A stretch of DNA of 64,000 nucleotides from Acinetobacter pittii ATCC 19004 = CIP 70.29 (GCF_000369045.1 NZ_KB849786.1:417906-481905), one strand, 5' to 3'; positions 1-9,367 are shown, numbered from the stretch's first letter. Program-made: numbers and translations. The notes: generated by a model from the sequence alone, not told the origin.

Positions 1-671
1 GATGTCTTGCCTGCGAGTAATTCATCAATATATTGTTTTACGGGTTGTTCCCAATGACGCTGGTTAGAGGCATTAATTGCAAATTCTTGAGTATCTGCTG
101 CAACCTGTACATTCTCATTCGTCAGCAAGAAAGTTTGAGTTTCTGGATCTAAAGTAAAGAATACTACGCCATTTCCTACAGTTAAAGCCATCATAGTTGA
201 TGGGCCATAAAGTACATAACCAGCAGCAACTTGCTGTGTGCCAGCTTGCATGAAATCGTTTGCTTCTGTTACTGCATTTTTTGCAGGCAAAATAGAGAAA
301 ATCGTACCTACACACATATTGATATCGATATTGCTTGAGCCATCTAATGGATCAAATAAAACGAGGTATTTACCATTTTCTTGTGCAGGTGTGAACTCAT
401 CAAGCTCTTCAGAAGCGAGACCGCCTACGTGCGGGTGTACTTTTAAAGCATCAATTAAATAGTCATTCGAAATCACATCAAGTTTTTTCTGTGTTTCACC
501 CTGAACATTTTCATTGCCAGCACTACCTAAAATACCAGCCAGAGCACCTTTTTGTAAGGCTTGGTCGATTGTTTTACAGGTCGTGGCAATAGTATCGATG
601 ACTTGAGCCAACTCAGGTGTTAGATTCCCTTTTTGTTGTTGTAAAAATTGGGACAAAGTGAGGTTGGACAT
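1..671 (-). CDS. fbp: fructose-1,6-bisphosphatase class 1 (3' end beyond window)
   Basis: Hydrolyses fructose 1,6-bisphosphate to fructose 6-phosphate in gluconeogenesis, in the cytoplasm. The first 223 codons lie in the window and the C-terminal third continues past base 1. The family signature [10 protein letters not shown] is at residues 107-116, and the acidic stretch ASEELDE at about 86-92 fits the metal site of class 1 enzymes. The ATG at 669-671 has an AGGAG-like site about 11 bases upstream. It is divergent from the 61-aa ORF at 857. Acinetobacter does not use classical glycolysis, so a gluconeogenic role fits established knowledge of the genus. Confidence 0.93.
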   Translation of the reverse strand, partial: MSNLTLSQFLQQQKGNLTPELAQVIDTIATTCKTIDQALQKGALAGILGSAGNENVQGETQKKLDVISNDYLIDALKVHPHVGGLASEELDEFTPAQENGKYLVLFDPLDGSSNIDINMCVGTIFSILPAKNAVTEANDFMQAGTQQVAAGYVLYGPSTMMALTVGNGVVFFTLDPETQTFLLTNENVQVAADTQEFAINASNQRHWEQPVKQYIDELLAGKT

Positions 672-856
672 AAAAAAACGCTCCTGTGCTTCAAGCATCA
701 AAATGAGTCAGATAAATACGTGGCATATTCTAGATGAGAATGTCACAAAATAAAAATTATCTTACTTTATTTGTGTTGGATTTATGCTTACAAGCCCCAA
801 TTAAAATGGTATGTTGATTGCATTACAAAGGATTGTATATTTTTAGGAGAATCGAA

Positions 857-1042
857 ATGACAACAAAGAAGTTTGATGCGACCCCCACAGCAGGTGAACC
901 AATCAATCTAGATGAAATTTCGAAAGAAAATGTTCAGGAAGCTTGGAAAGATTATGAGGCAAAACCTGAATATAAAGATTTTAATAAACATGATTTGATT
1001 GAGTCCATGCAACATCCTGAAGAAGAAAAGAAATCTTCTTAA
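857..1042 (+). CDS. small conserved-looking hypothetical protein (61 aa)
   Basis: Hydrophilic, strongly charged 61-aa protein without signal peptide or membrane segment, beginning MTTKKFDATPTAG and ending in a Glu/Lys-rich tail (PEEEKKSS). A longer frame opens at 818, but the AGGAGA at 845-850 sits six bases before the ATG at 857, so I chose that start. A strong hairpin terminator follows at once. I do not recognise a domain. The Lys/Glu-rich, Ala/Pro-poor composition suggests a small helical cytoplasmic protein. Codon use looks like the neighbours. Function unknown; that it is a real gene is fairly likely given the RBS and its own terminator. Confidence 0.7.
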   Translation: MTTKKFDATPTAGEPINLDEISKENVQEAWKDYEAKPEYKDFNKHDLIESMQHPEEEKKSS

Positions 1043-1047
1043 GTAAT

Positions 1048-1080
1048 AAAAAACGCTCATATTATTATGAGCGTTTTTTT
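1048..1080. terminator. bidirectional rho-independent terminator
   Basis: A perfect 10-bp stem (1051-1060 with 1067-1076) around a 6-nt loop, with a T run on the plus side and an A run on the left that becomes a T run on the minus strand. It can end both the 61-aa gene (plus) and the convergent tol-pal operon (minus). Confidence 0.85.
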
Positions 1081-1091
1081 ATGCATATCCC

Positions 1092-1652
1092 TTATTTTAA
1101 TAAAGGAGGGACTGCTTCGTAATTAATCTCAACGCGGCGATTTTCTTTCCACGCTGATTCATCATGTCCCGCATTAACAGGAGCTTCTTTACCATAACTT
1201 ACAGCTTCAAGTTGCTGCGGGTTTACACCATTGGTAATTAAATAGCTTTGTACAGCTTTAGCACGACGCTCACCTAAAGCCATGTTGTATTCACGTGTAC
1301 CACGTTCATCTGTATGGCCTGTTAATGCAACTTTTGAATTTGCATTTGCGATAAGGAACTGAGCATGAGCTTGAAGTGTTTGGTAGTCTTCAGTAGATAA
1401 ATCGCTGCTGTCATAATCAAAGTGAACAACGCGTTTAGCCAAAGCCGCTTTATTTGCTTCAGTTACACCTTTAGATGAAGCACCTGCCAAATTTTGAGCA
1501 TTTAATGCAGCATCTTCACTTAAACCAGAAGTGTTTACCGTGCTTGGGTTTGTACCAGTCGTAGTCGTCGCTGCAGGTTTACGGCTAGCACAGCCTGTCA
1601 TTACGAGTGCTACGCTAAGAAAGGGTAGAGCTAAATATTTGATTGATTTCAT
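1092..1652 (-). CDS. pal: peptidoglycan-associated lipoprotein Pal
   Basis: Outer-membrane lipoprotein of the Tol-Pal system that binds peptidoglycan through an OmpA-like domain and is handled by TolB and TolA during cell constriction. The N-terminus has a lipoprotein signal ending in the lipobox MTGC, a Ser/Thr/Ala-rich linker follows, and the C-terminal ~110 residues form the OmpA domain with the diaminopimelate-binding motif [17 protein letters not shown] at 1667 would add five residues, but GGAG lies six bases before the ATG at 1652, so I use 1652 (186 aa). It is the last gene of the operon, 27 bases after tolB; no cpoB/ybgF follows. Confidence 0.95.
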   Translation of the reverse strand: MKSIKYLALPFLSVALVMTGCASRKPAATTTTGTNPSTVNTSGLSEDAALNAQNLAGASSKGVTEANKAALAKRVVHFDYDSSDLSTEDYQTLQAHAQFLIANANSKVALTGHTDERGTREYNMALGERRAKAVQSYLITNGVNPQQLEAVSYGKEAPVNAGHDESAWKENRRVEINYEAVPPLLK

Positions 1653-1679
1653 GATCATCTCCGTCAATGGAATTAAAAG

Positions 1680-2960
1680 TTATTTTGGTGCCCAGGCTGG
1701 TTCACGTACTTCACCTTGTTCGCTTGGTAAATTCATACGGAAACGTCCATCAGTAGACATAATAGACAACAAGCCACGGTTGCCTTCACGAGTTGCGTAG
1801 ACCACCATTTGCCCATTTGGTGAGAAACTTGGTGATTCATCTAAACTAGTTGGGGTAAGAATATTGGTGATGCCAGTATTAATGTCTTGAATTGCAACTT
1901 TATAACTGCTGCCACTTGGGCGATGAACAAGTGCAATCTTTTTGCCATCTGCACTCAGAGTTCCACGTGCATTAAATGACCCTTTAAATGTCAAACGCTT
2001 TACTGAGCCATCAGCAAAGGTGTAACGATAAATTTGGGCAGAGCCACCACGGTCAGAAGTGAAAATAAAGGATTTTCCATCTGGTGTATAACGTGCTTCG
2101 GTATCAATTGCCGAGTCATTTGTCATGCGTTTGACTTGGCGAGTTGATAAATCCATTTGATAGATTTCAGGGTTGCCATTCATAGATGCTGTAAACAGCA
2201 TTGATTGGCCATCGGGTGAGAAACTTGGTGCGCCGTTTAAGCCTCTGAAACTAGTAAGAACTTCACGTGTTCCAGTTGATAAATCCTGTAAATAAATTGC
2301 TGGACGTTTAGTTTCAAAAGAAACATAAGCAATTTTTTTAGCATCTGGTGTCCATGCCGGAGAAAGAATTGGATCACGAGATGATAAAACGGTCTTTGGT
2401 TGTTCACCATCCGTATCTGCAATTTGTAGTGTATAACGCTCGGCAGGTGTTGCAGGGTTTCTTAGTACATATGCAATACGGCCACTAAAGTCACCTGGAA
2501 TACCAGTAAGCGCTTGATAAATAGCATCACTTACCATATGGCCAGCCTGGCGTATGCGTGCAGCTGGTACATTTAAAAGTTCATTTAAAATGTATTGTTG
2601 CTTTTGTACATCATAAAGTTGGTAGTGAACTTCAAAACCTGTCGCTGTTTGTTTAATTTGACCCGTAACTACATATGGAATACCTGCGGCTTGCCAGTCA
2701 GAAGCTTGAATCTGGTTAATTGCAGCATTGGCAGGTAAGTTTTTAGATGAGCTTGTAAAGCGTCCAGAACGGTTTAAGTCTGTTTCAACAATAGGATAGA
2801 GCCCATTGTCGTTAGTAAATGGGACAATAGCAATTTTGGGTGCCTGATCTGGTGCTTTGGCAATTTCCAGATATAACTGGGCAAAAGCAGTTGTAGAAGC
2901 AATAGGGCTTAAGGCTGTGATCAGTGCTAAAGATAGCAGGTGTTTGCGGCTCGTATTCAT
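1680..2960 (-). CDS. tolB: Tol-Pal system beta-propeller protein TolB
   Basis: Periplasmic component that shuttles between Pal and TolA and so controls how freely Pal can bind peptidoglycan. A Sec signal peptide of about 27 residues (ending TTAFA, before QLYLEI) is followed by an N-terminal alpha/beta domain (to about residue 160) and a six-bladed WD40-like propeller whose blades show repeated PxWxPDGK / PSFSPDGQ / ARYTPDGK / PSFSPNGQ turns. The 426-aa length is normal for the family. It lies 93 bases after tolA, the longest gap in the operon, with no terminator that I can see. Confidence 0.95.
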   Translation of the reverse strand: MNTSRKHLLSLALITALSPIASTTAFAQLYLEIAKAPDQAPKIAIVPFTNDNGLYPIVETDLNRSGRFTSSSKNLPANAAINQIQASDWQAAGIPYVVTGQIKQTATGFEVHYQLYDVQKQQYILNELLNVPAARIRQAGHMVSDAIYQALTGIPGDFSGRIAYVLRNPATPAERYTLQIADTDGEQPKTVLSSRDPILSPAWTPDAKKIAYVSFETKRPAIYLQDLSTGTREVLTSFRGLNGAPSFSPDGQSMLFTASMNGNPEIYQMDLSTRQVKRMTNDSAIDTEARYTPDGKSFIFTSDRGGSAQIYRYTFADGSVKRLTFKGSFNARGTLSADGKKIALVHRPSGSSYKVAIQDINTGITNILTPTSLDESPSFSPNGQMVVYATREGNRGLLSIMSTDGRFRMNLPSEQGEVREPAWAPK

Positions 2961-3053
2961 AAGTTTAAAGTCATAGCAGGTATTTTTGTGACTGTTGATT
3001 TTGTAGCATAGTTACATGCCTTAAACTATTTAAAGCATGTAACTCTTTCAAAA

Positions 3054-4418
3054 TTATTGCGCTCTAAATGTAGAGCTAACACTTCTTGCTTCACGTCTTG
3101 CATCTGGATCTGATGGCATAGGATAGGGCGCTGCGGCTTGAATTGCAGCTTTAATACTTGCGTCTAAAGCATCGTCACCACTTGAACGCGTGATCACAAT
3201 AGAATTAACGCTTCCCGAATCCGACAGAGTAAAACGAACACCAACTGTTTTACCACTACTGCCAGTTGGGACATCCCAAGAGCGTCGAATTTTTTGCTCA
3301 AAATCGCGTCTAGCTGAAGAAGCAACCTTTTTAGCTTCAGCTTTCTTTTGAGCTGCCTCTTCTTGTGCTTTTTGAGCAGATGCAGCTTTTGCTTCAGCCT
3401 CCGCTTCAGCTTTGCGTTTAGCATCGTCAGCAGCTTTTTGCTGTTTGGCTTTGGCATCGGCCTCAGCTTTACGTTTAGCATCGTCAGCAGCTTTTTGTTT
3501 GGCTTTAGCATCAGCTTCAGCTTTGCGTTTAGCATCATCAGCTTTTTGCTGTTTGGCTTTTGCATCGGCTTCAGCTTTACGTTTAGCCTCGTCATTGGCT
3601 TTTTGTTGCTTAGCTTTTGCATCGGCCTCAGCTTTGCGTTTAGCTTCCTCAGCTTTTTGTTGCTTAGCTCTAGCGTCAGCTTCTGCTTTGCGTTTAGCCT
3701 CATCAGCTTTTTGTTGCTTAGCTTTAGCATCGGCATCAGCTTTACGTTTAGCATCATCATTAGCTTTTTGTTGCTTAGCTTTAGCATCAGCATCAGCTTT
3801 ACGCTTAGCATCATAATGTGCTTGAAGTTTAGCGTTTTCAGCCTTTTGAGCTTCACGTTTTAATTTTGCATCAGCCTCAGCTTTACGTTTAGCGTCTTCA
3901 GCAGCTTTTGCATTTTGTTCAGCCTTACGTTTTTGTTCGGCTTCTGATTTTGCTTTAGCCTCAGCTTGGTGTTTGGCTTCAGCCTGCTGCTTTTGAGTTT
4001 CCTCTATGCGTTGCTGCTCTGCTGCTTGTTTCGCTTTCGCAGCTTCTTCAGCTTTACGCTTTTGCTCAGCTAACTTGACTTGCTGGGCCTGTTCGGCCTT
4101 TTGCTTTTGAGCAGCAAGTTGTTGAGCTGTTGGAGGAGGTGGTGCAACTGGAAGATTTTGAGGTAGCGTTTCATCCACAATAGGGGCTAATATCTCTTTT
4201 GCTTCATTTGTAGCTGTAGTCTCTTGTTCAATTTCTTTGGCTAAAGGAGGAGGTAAATCTTCTGGCTTAACTAAAATAGTCGTTAGCTTTTTTGGCTGTT
4301 CAGGTGGTTTACTCAAGCCTAAAAAAAGCAAGCTAACAATGGCAATTGCATGAACTCCGAGTGTAAAGCTCAATGCAATCGCATTTTGTTTAAAGTGCGG
4401 CTTTTGATTTTTGTTCAT
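3054..4418 (-). CDS. tolA: TolA, membrane-anchored coiled-coil protein of Tol-Pal
   Basis: Spans the periplasm from the inner-membrane TolQR motor to TolB/Pal and is also an import route for some colicins and phages in relatives. Domain I: one membrane helix at about residues 13-35. A Pro-rich segment follows (residues 81-98). Domain II: a very long Ala/Lys/Glu/Gln coiled coil, about residues 100-365, containing seven near-identical 18-19-residue units (AKRKAEADAKAKQQKADD type) at residues 204-347. Domain III: globular C-terminus (about 366-454) with RSWDVPTGSSGK and the VxFTLxxxGxVxxxxI signature of TolA/TonB C-domains. It starts three bases after tolR. Confidence 0.94.
   Translation of the reverse strand: MNKNQKPHFKQNAIALSFTLGVHAIAIVSLLFLGLSKPPEQPKKLTTILVKPEDLPPPLAKEIEQETTATNEAKEILAPIVDETLPQNLPVAPPPPTAQQLAAQKQKAEQAQQVKLAEQKRKAEEAAKAKQAAEQQRIEETQKQQAEAKHQAEAKAKSEAEQKRKAEQNAKAAEDAKRKAEADAKLKREAQKAENAKLQAHYDAKRKADADAKAKQQKANDDAKRKADADAKAKQQKADEAKRKAEADARAKQQKAEEAKRKAEADAKAKQQKANDEAKRKAEADAKAKQQKADDAKRKAEADAKAKQKAADDAKRKAEADAKAKQQKAADDAKRKAEAEAEAKAASAQKAQEEAAQKKAEAKKVASSARRDFEQKIRRSWDVPTGSSGKTVGVRFTLSDSGSVNSIVITRSSGDDALDASIKAAIQAAAPYPMPSDPDARREARSVSSTFRAQ
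3378..3809 (-). repeat. tandem 54/57-bp repeat inside tolA
   Basis: Encodes TolA residues 204-347: seven successive units of 18 or 19 residues with core AKRKA(E/D)ADAKAKQQKA plus a degenerate eighth. Units differ mostly at third codon positions (GCA/GCG/GCC, AAA/AAG), so the protein repeat is better conserved than the DNA repeat. One unit lacks a Gln (KAKQKAADD). Confidence 0.9.
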
Positions 4419-4421
4419 AGC

Positions 4422-4874
4422 TTATTTTAAAGGCTCTGTCAGAAGGCCAACTTGAGTTAAGCCTGCTTCTTGTAAACTTGCCATTAATGATACGACTTCA
4501 CCATAAGGACGAGACTTATCACCATTGACTAAAACTGTGAGTTGTTTGTTTTCTTGTTCAGCTTGTTTTTGAGCATCGCTTAAAACTGCTTCGAGTTTTT
4601 CACGAGATAATGGTTCATTATCTTTGTAATCTTCATACTGAAGATAAATATTGCCATTTTTGCCAATTGTTACCATGGCTGGCATATCTTTTGATTCGAT
4701 AGGATGGTTATTTGCTTGAGGTAAATCAACCTTGATACCACTGGTAATCATAGGAGCAGTTACCATAAAAATAACCAAAAGTACGAGCATAACGTCAATA
4801 TAAGGTACGACGTTCATATCACTTTTTAATGGTTTTTTTATGCGCTCAAAGCGCCCTGAACGCTGAATTGCCAT
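4422..4874 (-). CDS. tolR: TolR, ExbD/TolR-family motor protein
   Basis: Inner-membrane subunit that, with TolQ, uses the proton gradient to energise TolA. A single N-terminal helix at about residues 23-43 carries the essential Asp in the motif VPYIDVMLVLLVIFM; the periplasmic domain follows, with the usual VNGDKSRPYGEVV motif near the C-terminus. 150 aa is typical. The start ATG shares one base with the tolQ stop (TAATG), indicating translational coupling. Confidence 0.95.
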   Translation of the reverse strand: MAIQRSGRFERIKKPLKSDMNVVPYIDVMLVLLVIFMVTAPMITSGIKVDLPQANNHPIESKDMPAMVTIGKNGNIYLQYEDYKDNEPLSREKLEAVLSDAQKQAEQENKQLTVLVNGDKSRPYGEVVSLMASLQEAGLTQVGLLTEPLK

Positions 4875-5572
4875 TATGCATCTTCCTGTGATGAACCCAC
4901 AGATTGACGTTGCAATAAAGCAATCATCTCTTCAGCAAATAAAGCGCGATCAGAATAAACACTTTCACTTTTAGCAGTGAAGTGGTTAAAAGCCAATACA
5001 GCAGGAATTGCGGCAAACAAACCAATTGCAGTTGCAATAAGTGCTTCGGCAATACCCGGTGCAACAGTTGCCAGAGTTACTTGATCAACCGCAGCTAAAC
5101 CGATAAAGGCATTCATAATACCCCAAACAGTACCGAATAAACCGATATATGGGGCCACAGAACCAATACTTGCTAAAGTCCCTAAACCATATTCTAAATG
5201 GCTTTGATCACGGCTCAAACCTACGTGCAAAATACGTTCAGTGCCTTCAATTGTTTGTGAAACAGGAGCCAGACGCTTTTTGAGTTTAAAAAATTCGCTC
5301 AACCCTTGATAAAAAATATCTTCAAGCCCAGAGCGCTTTGAGTTGAGTTGGGCATTGTTATAAAGCGTACTGAGTTCAGCACCAGACCAGAACATTTTTT
5401 GGAAATGTTCATCGTCTTGATGTGCTTTTTTATAACTCATATGTAACTTGGCAATCAGATACCAACTAAAGATCGATGCTAACAATAAAATTAGCATGAC
5501 CAACTGAACGACTGGACTTGCTTGTAAAATAAGGTCAGAAATATGCAGGGTTGATTCAATGTTTGTTGCCAT
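4874..5572 (-). CDS. tolQ: TolQ, MotA/TolQ/ExbB-family proton channel protein
   Basis: Forms the proton-conducting motor with TolR that drives TolA. There are three membrane segments: about residues 20-41, and a long hydrophobic pair at about 130-155 and 168-195. The family core GSVAPYIGLFGTVWGIM and the ALIATAIGLFAAIPAV helix carry the Thr and Gly residues lining the channel. 232 aa is normal. It begins 24 bases after the ybgC stop and overlaps tolR by one base. Its Shine-Dalgarno sequence is weak, so translation may depend on ybgC. Confidence 0.95.
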   Translation of the reverse strand: MATNIESTLHISDLILQASPVVQLVMLILLLASIFSWYLIAKLHMSYKKAHQDDEHFQKMFWSGAELSTLYNNAQLNSKRSGLEDIFYQGLSEFFKLKKRLAPVSQTIEGTERILHVGLSRDQSHLEYGLGTLASIGSVAPYIGLFGTVWGIMNAFIGLAAVDQVTLATVAPGIAEALIATAIGLFAAIPAVLAFNHFTAKSESVYSDRALFAEEMIALLQRQSVGSSQEDA

Positions 5573-5596
5573 AGGTTACATATGCCGGTTGTTTTT

Positions 5597-6004
5597 TTAG
5601 TCTTGTTCCAATTCTTTACGAATAAGATCACGTATTTCTTCTGGAAGACGACGAGCTACAAGTTCTTTACTTAAACATGCCAACTCAACCTCGCCAGAAG
5701 CAAGCAAGATTTCACCACGATAAATATTTTGTTGCAACACAAATGACGCAGCTTTACATGAAACTACACGTGCTGTAACAGTAATTAAATCATCCATTAA
5801 AATAGGACGCATGTATTTTACGTCAATTTTGTGTACGACAAAGTTGTAGTCTTTTTGATGCCAGTAATGATCAACGCCAGAAGCACGGAGCCATTCAGTA
5901 CGGGTACGTTCCATATAGCGAATATGGTTGGCATGGTAAACAATACCACCTGCGTCCGTATCTTCAATATAAACACGAATGTTGAATTCAAAATGATTCG
6001 CCAT
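5597..6004 (-). CDS. ybgC: YbgC-type acyl-CoA thioesterase, first gene of tol-pal
   Basis: Hotdog-fold thioesterase. In relatives YbgC hydrolyses short- to long-chain acyl-CoA and associates with phospholipid synthesis proteins. The core motif YIEDTDAGGIVYHANH contains the catalytic Asp (D in TDAGG). The open frame extends to 6088, but the family N-terminus starts at MANHFEFNIRVY and a GGA element lies eight bases before the ATG at 6002-6004, so 135 aa is chosen. It heads the tol-pal operon as in many proteobacteria. Confidence 0.9.
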   Translation of the reverse strand: MANHFEFNIRVYIEDTDAGGIVYHANHIRYMERTRTEWLRASGVDHYWHQKDYNFVVHKIDVKYMRPILMDDLITVTARVVSCKAASFVLQQNIYRGEILLASGEVELACLSKELVARRLPEEIRDLIRKELEQD

Positions 6005-6126
6005 GAGAGTATTCCGTTTTAGTTCACTATAGAGCTTTATATTTAAAATATGGCTTTGAATAAAACATTGGTTCCATTCAAAAGCCATACATCTGCTTTT
6101 AAATACGGGGCAGTTTAGCAGATTGC

Positions 6127-6155
6127 ATACTAAGTCCTATGGCACAACCTTTCAA
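6127..6155 (-). promoter_or_regulatory. predicted sigma70 promoter of the ybgC-tol-pal operon
   Basis: Read on the minus strand: TTGAAA (6150-6155) and TAGTAT (6127-6132) separated by exactly 17 bases. Each box matches the E. coli consensus at four or more positions. It lies 120 bases upstream of ybgC in an otherwise empty gap, and no other gene could use it in this direction. Confidence 0.55.
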
Positions 6156-6216
6156 TTGCGGTTGCTGTATTTCTAATCGAAAAACGCTATATCTTATGGC
6201 TAGCAAGCTTTTTAAG

Positions 6217-7551
6217 TTAAGAGGGCTTCCATGAAGTTTGAACTTGTTTTGATATATTCGGATAATCTAATACGAATCTTACATGTAGCTCGGTCCCAGT
6301 TTTTAAAGCCTTGTTATCTACAATAAAATAAGGGCTATGATTTGGTGCCGCCTGAGTTAAGTCTTGATTTTCTGGTGTTGCACCCAAGAAAACAAAGAAT
6401 GACGGCATTAACTTGCCATAATAGGCAAAATCTTCACTTGCGCTTGCATTATGATCTAAAACATGGAGTTTTGAATCGCCAACAACTTTGGCTAGGGTTG
6501 GCTGAATAAACTGAGTGAGCGCTTTATCATTCATGGTCACTGGAGCGTAAGGAGCAATTTCAACTTTGGCGGTGACGTCATTGGCTTGAGCGTTATGCTC
6601 TATCATGGCAGGTAAACTTTTTAAGATATTTGCCCGTACCTGTTCGTTATTAGAACGAATAGTACCGATCATATTGACTTGTTCTGGAATCACATTTCCT
6701 GCTGTACCACCTTGAATGTTACCGATACTGACGACGCCCATGCCTTGAGTGAGATCAGTTCTTCGGCTAATAAGACTCTGTAAATTATTAATCATTTGTG
6801 CCGATGCATAAATCGGATCTCTACCTAACCAAGGGGTTGAGCCGTGAACCTGCTTGCCGTTGACCTGAATACGTAAATGGTCTGCACTATTTAAAATGGC
6901 ACCATCTTTATAATAAAGGTGTCCACTTTGCATACCAGATATGACATGCATTCCAAAAATAGCTTCGGGTTTATAATCCTTAAATGCACCGTCTGTGATC
7001 ATTTTTCTTGAGCCGATCTGATCACCCTGTGTAAAGTTGTCTATATCTGCTCCACCTTCTTCAGCAGGTTGAAAAACAAAGACAACCGTACCCGATATTT
7101 TATCTTTATTGGCAGCCAGAATTTTTGCTGCGCCTAATAACATTGCAGTGTGTGCGTCATGTCCACAAGCATGCATTACGTAAGTTTCTTTTCCTTGATA
7201 AATTGCTTTTTGTTTACTCGCAAAGGCAACACCACTTTTTTCTTCCATAGGTAGCGCATCCATGTCGGCTCTAAGTGCAATAATAGGGCCGGGTTTATTC
7301 CCTTTTAAAATGCCAATAACACCTGTTTTTGCATAACCTGTTTTGACCTGAATGCCATAGGACTTTAATTCTTTTTGAACTAGTGCAGATGTTTTAAATT
7401 CCATATTGCCAAGTTCAGGATGCTCGTGAATATGTTGTCTTAATTGAATCACCTGATTTTCATTTTGTTGTGCAGCATCTTTTACCCAATCTGCTAGGCT
7501 CAGCTGGCTCATTAGAGCGAGTGGAAAAATCAAAGCGGCTTTTTTGTACAT
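6217..7551 (-). CDS. exported M20-family amidohydrolase / metallopeptidase
   Basis: Zinc-dependent amidohydrolase related to hippurate hydrolase, AbgB and IAA-amino-acid hydrolases. A Sec signal peptide (MYKKAALIFPLALMSQLSLA, mature from about residue 21) puts it in the periplasm. Metal-ligand motifs are visible: RADMDALPM (Asp), MHACGHDAHT (His/Asp) and FQPAEEGG (Glu pair), plus a C-terminal SASEDFAYYG with the last metal ligands. The dimerisation (lid) domain lies between, at about residues 205-320. The substrate cannot be read from sequence; N-acyl amino acids or aminoacyl conjugates are plausible. It is an isolated gene, 212 bases upstream of the tol promoter region and followed by no clear terminator. 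Confidence 0.85.
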   Translation of the reverse strand: MYKKAALIFPLALMSQLSLADWVKDAAQQNENQVIQLRQHIHEHPELGNMEFKTSALVQKELKSYGIQVKTGYAKTGVIGILKGNKPGPIIALRADMDALPMEEKSGVAFASKQKAIYQGKETYVMHACGHDAHTAMLLGAAKILAANKDKISGTVVFVFQPAEEGGADIDNFTQGDQIGSRKMITDGAFKDYKPEAIFGMHVISGMQSGHLYYKDGAILNSADHLRIQVNGKQVHGSTPWLGRDPIYASAQMINNLQSLISRRTDLTQGMGVVSIGNIQGGTAGNVIPEQVNMIGTIRSNNEQVRANILKSLPAMIEHNAQANDVTAKVEIAPYAPVTMNDKALTQFIQPTLAKVVGDSKLHVLDHNASASEDFAYYGKLMPSFFVFLGATPENQDLTQAAPNHSPYFIVDNKALKTGTELHVRFVLDYPNISKQVQTSWKPS

Positions 7552-7723
7552 GTCCTTATCCTAAAAATATTATTGTTCATAAGATTTGCTATCTAGATTT
7601 CTTATAATTCAGTTTTCAAAAATATTAAAAAATCAATAAGGTATAAAAAAAGACTTAAAAGGTATAGAGTGGCTAATTTATTGATAAGACAATTATTATT
7701 TTAATTGAATAAAGAGATTAAAT

Positions 7724-7753
7724 TAAAAAAGGAAGAGAAAATTCTCTCCCTTT
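7724..7753 (-). terminator. rho-independent terminator of ruvAB
   Basis: On the minus strand a 10-bp stem with one G.U pair (7744-7753 with 7728-7737) around a 6-nt loop, followed by six T residues. It begins directly after the ruvB stop codon. Confidence 0.75.
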
Positions 7754-7755
7754 GG

Positions 7756-8760
7756 TTAGTTTTTAGGCTCAGGTGGTGTCATTCCAAACTGTAAATAAGA
7801 TTGGTTGGTTGCAATCCGACCTCGTGCAGTACGCATGACATAACCTTGTTGAATTAAATAAGGTTCAATCACATCTTCAAGCGTACCGCTGTCTTCAGCC
7901 ATCGCTGCTGCAAGCGCTTCAACTCCAGCAGGACCGCCATCAAAACGCTCGAGTAGCATGCTCAAATAACGTCTGTCGAGGGTATCTAGGCCAGCTTTAT
8001 CAACATTGAGCATATCTAGTGCGCGCTGCGCCATTTCATGGGTCACTTCACCTGTGCCTTTCACTTGAGCATAGTCACGAACACGTCGTAATAAACGGTT
8101 AGCGATACGAGGTGTTCCTCGTGATCGGCGTGCTACTTCTTCTGCGCCTTCAACTGTAATGGGTACATCCATTAAGTTTGCAGAGCGTGACACAATGTGA
8201 GTCAAGTCTTCTACAGAGTAAAACTCAAGACGTTGTACAATACCGAAGCGATCACGTAGTGGTGAGGTCAGTAAGCCCGCACGTGTAGTGGCAGCGACGA
8301 GTGTAAAAGGCGGTAAATCGAGTTTAATTGAACGAGCAGCAGGGCCTTCACCAATCATGATATCTAATTGGTAATCTTCCATCGCTGGATACAGAATTTC
8401 TTCAATCACTGGTGAAAGACGATGAATCTCATCAATAAATAAAACATCGCCTTCTTCAAGGTTAGTCAGCATTGCTGCTAAATCACCTGCACGCTCTAAT
8501 ACCGGTCCTGAAGTAGATTTGAGGTTACCCCCCATTTCTCGGGCAATAATATTAGCAAGTGTGGTTTTACCTAAACCCGGCGGACCAAAAATCAGCGTAT
8601 GGTCGAGTGCTTCACCACGGCCACGAGCAGCACCAATGAAAATTTCCATTTGCTCGCGTACGACTGGTTGCCCAATATAGTCGGCAAGAGAAGTTGGTCG
8701 AATAGCCCGGTCAAAATGATCTTCTGGTTTTTCTGTTCCACTGATTAGACGGTCTTGCAT
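7756..8760 (-). CDS. ruvB: Holliday junction branch migration helicase RuvB
   Basis: AAA+ hexameric motor that, with RuvA, drives branch migration of Holliday junctions. Walker [13 protein letters not shown] and Walker [11 protein letters not shown] are intact, with sensor/arginine-finger region [14 protein letters not shown] and sensor-1 AATTRAG. The C-terminal winged helix ends [13 protein letters not shown]. 334 aa is normal. It lies seven bases after ruvA on the same strand. ruvC is not adjacent. Confidence 0.97.
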   Translation of the reverse strand: MQDRLISGTEKPEDHFDRAIRPTSLADYIGQPVVREQMEIFIGAARGRGEALDHTLIFGPPGLGKTTLANIIAREMGGNLKSTSGPVLERAGDLAAMLTNLEEGDVLFIDEIHRLSPVIEEILYPAMEDYQLDIMIGEGPAARSIKLDLPPFTLVAATTRAGLLTSPLRDRFGIVQRLEFYSVEDLTHIVSRSANLMDVPITVEGAEEVARRSRGTPRIANRLLRRVRDYAQVKGTGEVTHEMAQRALDMLNVDKAGLDTLDRRYLSMLLERFDGGPAGVEALAAAMAEDSGTLEDVIEPYLIQQGYVMRTARGRIATNQSYLQFGMTPPEPKN

Positions 8761-8767
8761 AAGTGTT

Positions 8768-9367
8768 TTACTTCATCATGGATTTAAGAGCAGCACGAAT
8801 AATATCGGCTGATTCTGTGTAATCGGCTTTAACCGCAGCAACAGCTTTTTGTGCTTCAAGTGGTTTATAACCTAAAGATTGCAAAGCAGCTTCTGCCTCT
8901 GCAACAGGAGAGTTTGCAGCAAATTGAATTTGAGGCATGGTCGCCACAGTTGAAGTGCCTTGAGCCAATGTTTTGAAACGGTCACGGAGTTCAATCATTA
9001 AACGTTCAGCTGTTTTTTTGCCAACCCCTGGAACTTTGACCAGCGTATTAATATCATCATGTTCAATGGTGTGAACCAATAACTCAACACTTAGCGTCGA
9101 TAAAATACCCAATGCCATTTTCGGGCCGACACCATTTACTTTTAATAAGGTGCGGAAAATTGTTTTCTCTTGAGCATCACTAAAACCGTAGAGTTGTTGA
9201 GCATCTTCACGAACAACTAAATGCGTCCATAACGTAACTTTCTGGCCTTTTTGTAATTGGCAAAATGTTGAAAGTGGCGTATCAATTTCATAACCCACAC
9301 CGTTCACATTTAGTAAGACAGTAGGGGCTTCTAGGGCAAACACTTCGCCAATTAAACATCCGATCAT
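8768..9367 (-). CDS. ruvA: Holliday junction DNA-binding protein RuvA
   Basis: Tetrameric protein that holds the four-way junction for RuvB. The N-terminal OB domain ([15 protein letters not shown]...) is followed by two helix-hairpin-helix motifs, [16 protein letters not shown] and [15 protein letters not shown], and a flexible linker to the C-terminal RuvB-binding three-helix domain (about residues 150-199). 199 aa is the usual length. It is co-directional with ruvB, and the dgt gene upstream on the same strand is 93 bases away. Confidence 0.97.
   Translation of the reverse strand: MIGCLIGEVFALEAPTVLLNVNGVGYEIDTPLSTFCQLQKGQKVTLWTHLVVREDAQQLYGFSDAQEKTIFRTLLKVNGVGPKMALGILSTLSVELLVHTIEHDDINTLVKVPGVGKKTAERLMIELRDRFKTLAQGTSTVATMPQIQFAANSPVAEAEAALQSLGYKPLEAQKAVAAVKADYTESADIIRAALKSMMK

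Noticed and set aside
3348..3863. Long open frames on the strand opposite tolA (171 and 134 aa) and in a second tolA frame (220 aa)
   Set aside because: They arise from the repetitive Ala/Lys codons of tolA; compositions are absurd (almost only Ser/Phe/Leu/Ala or Lys/Leu/Met) and no RBS precedes them.
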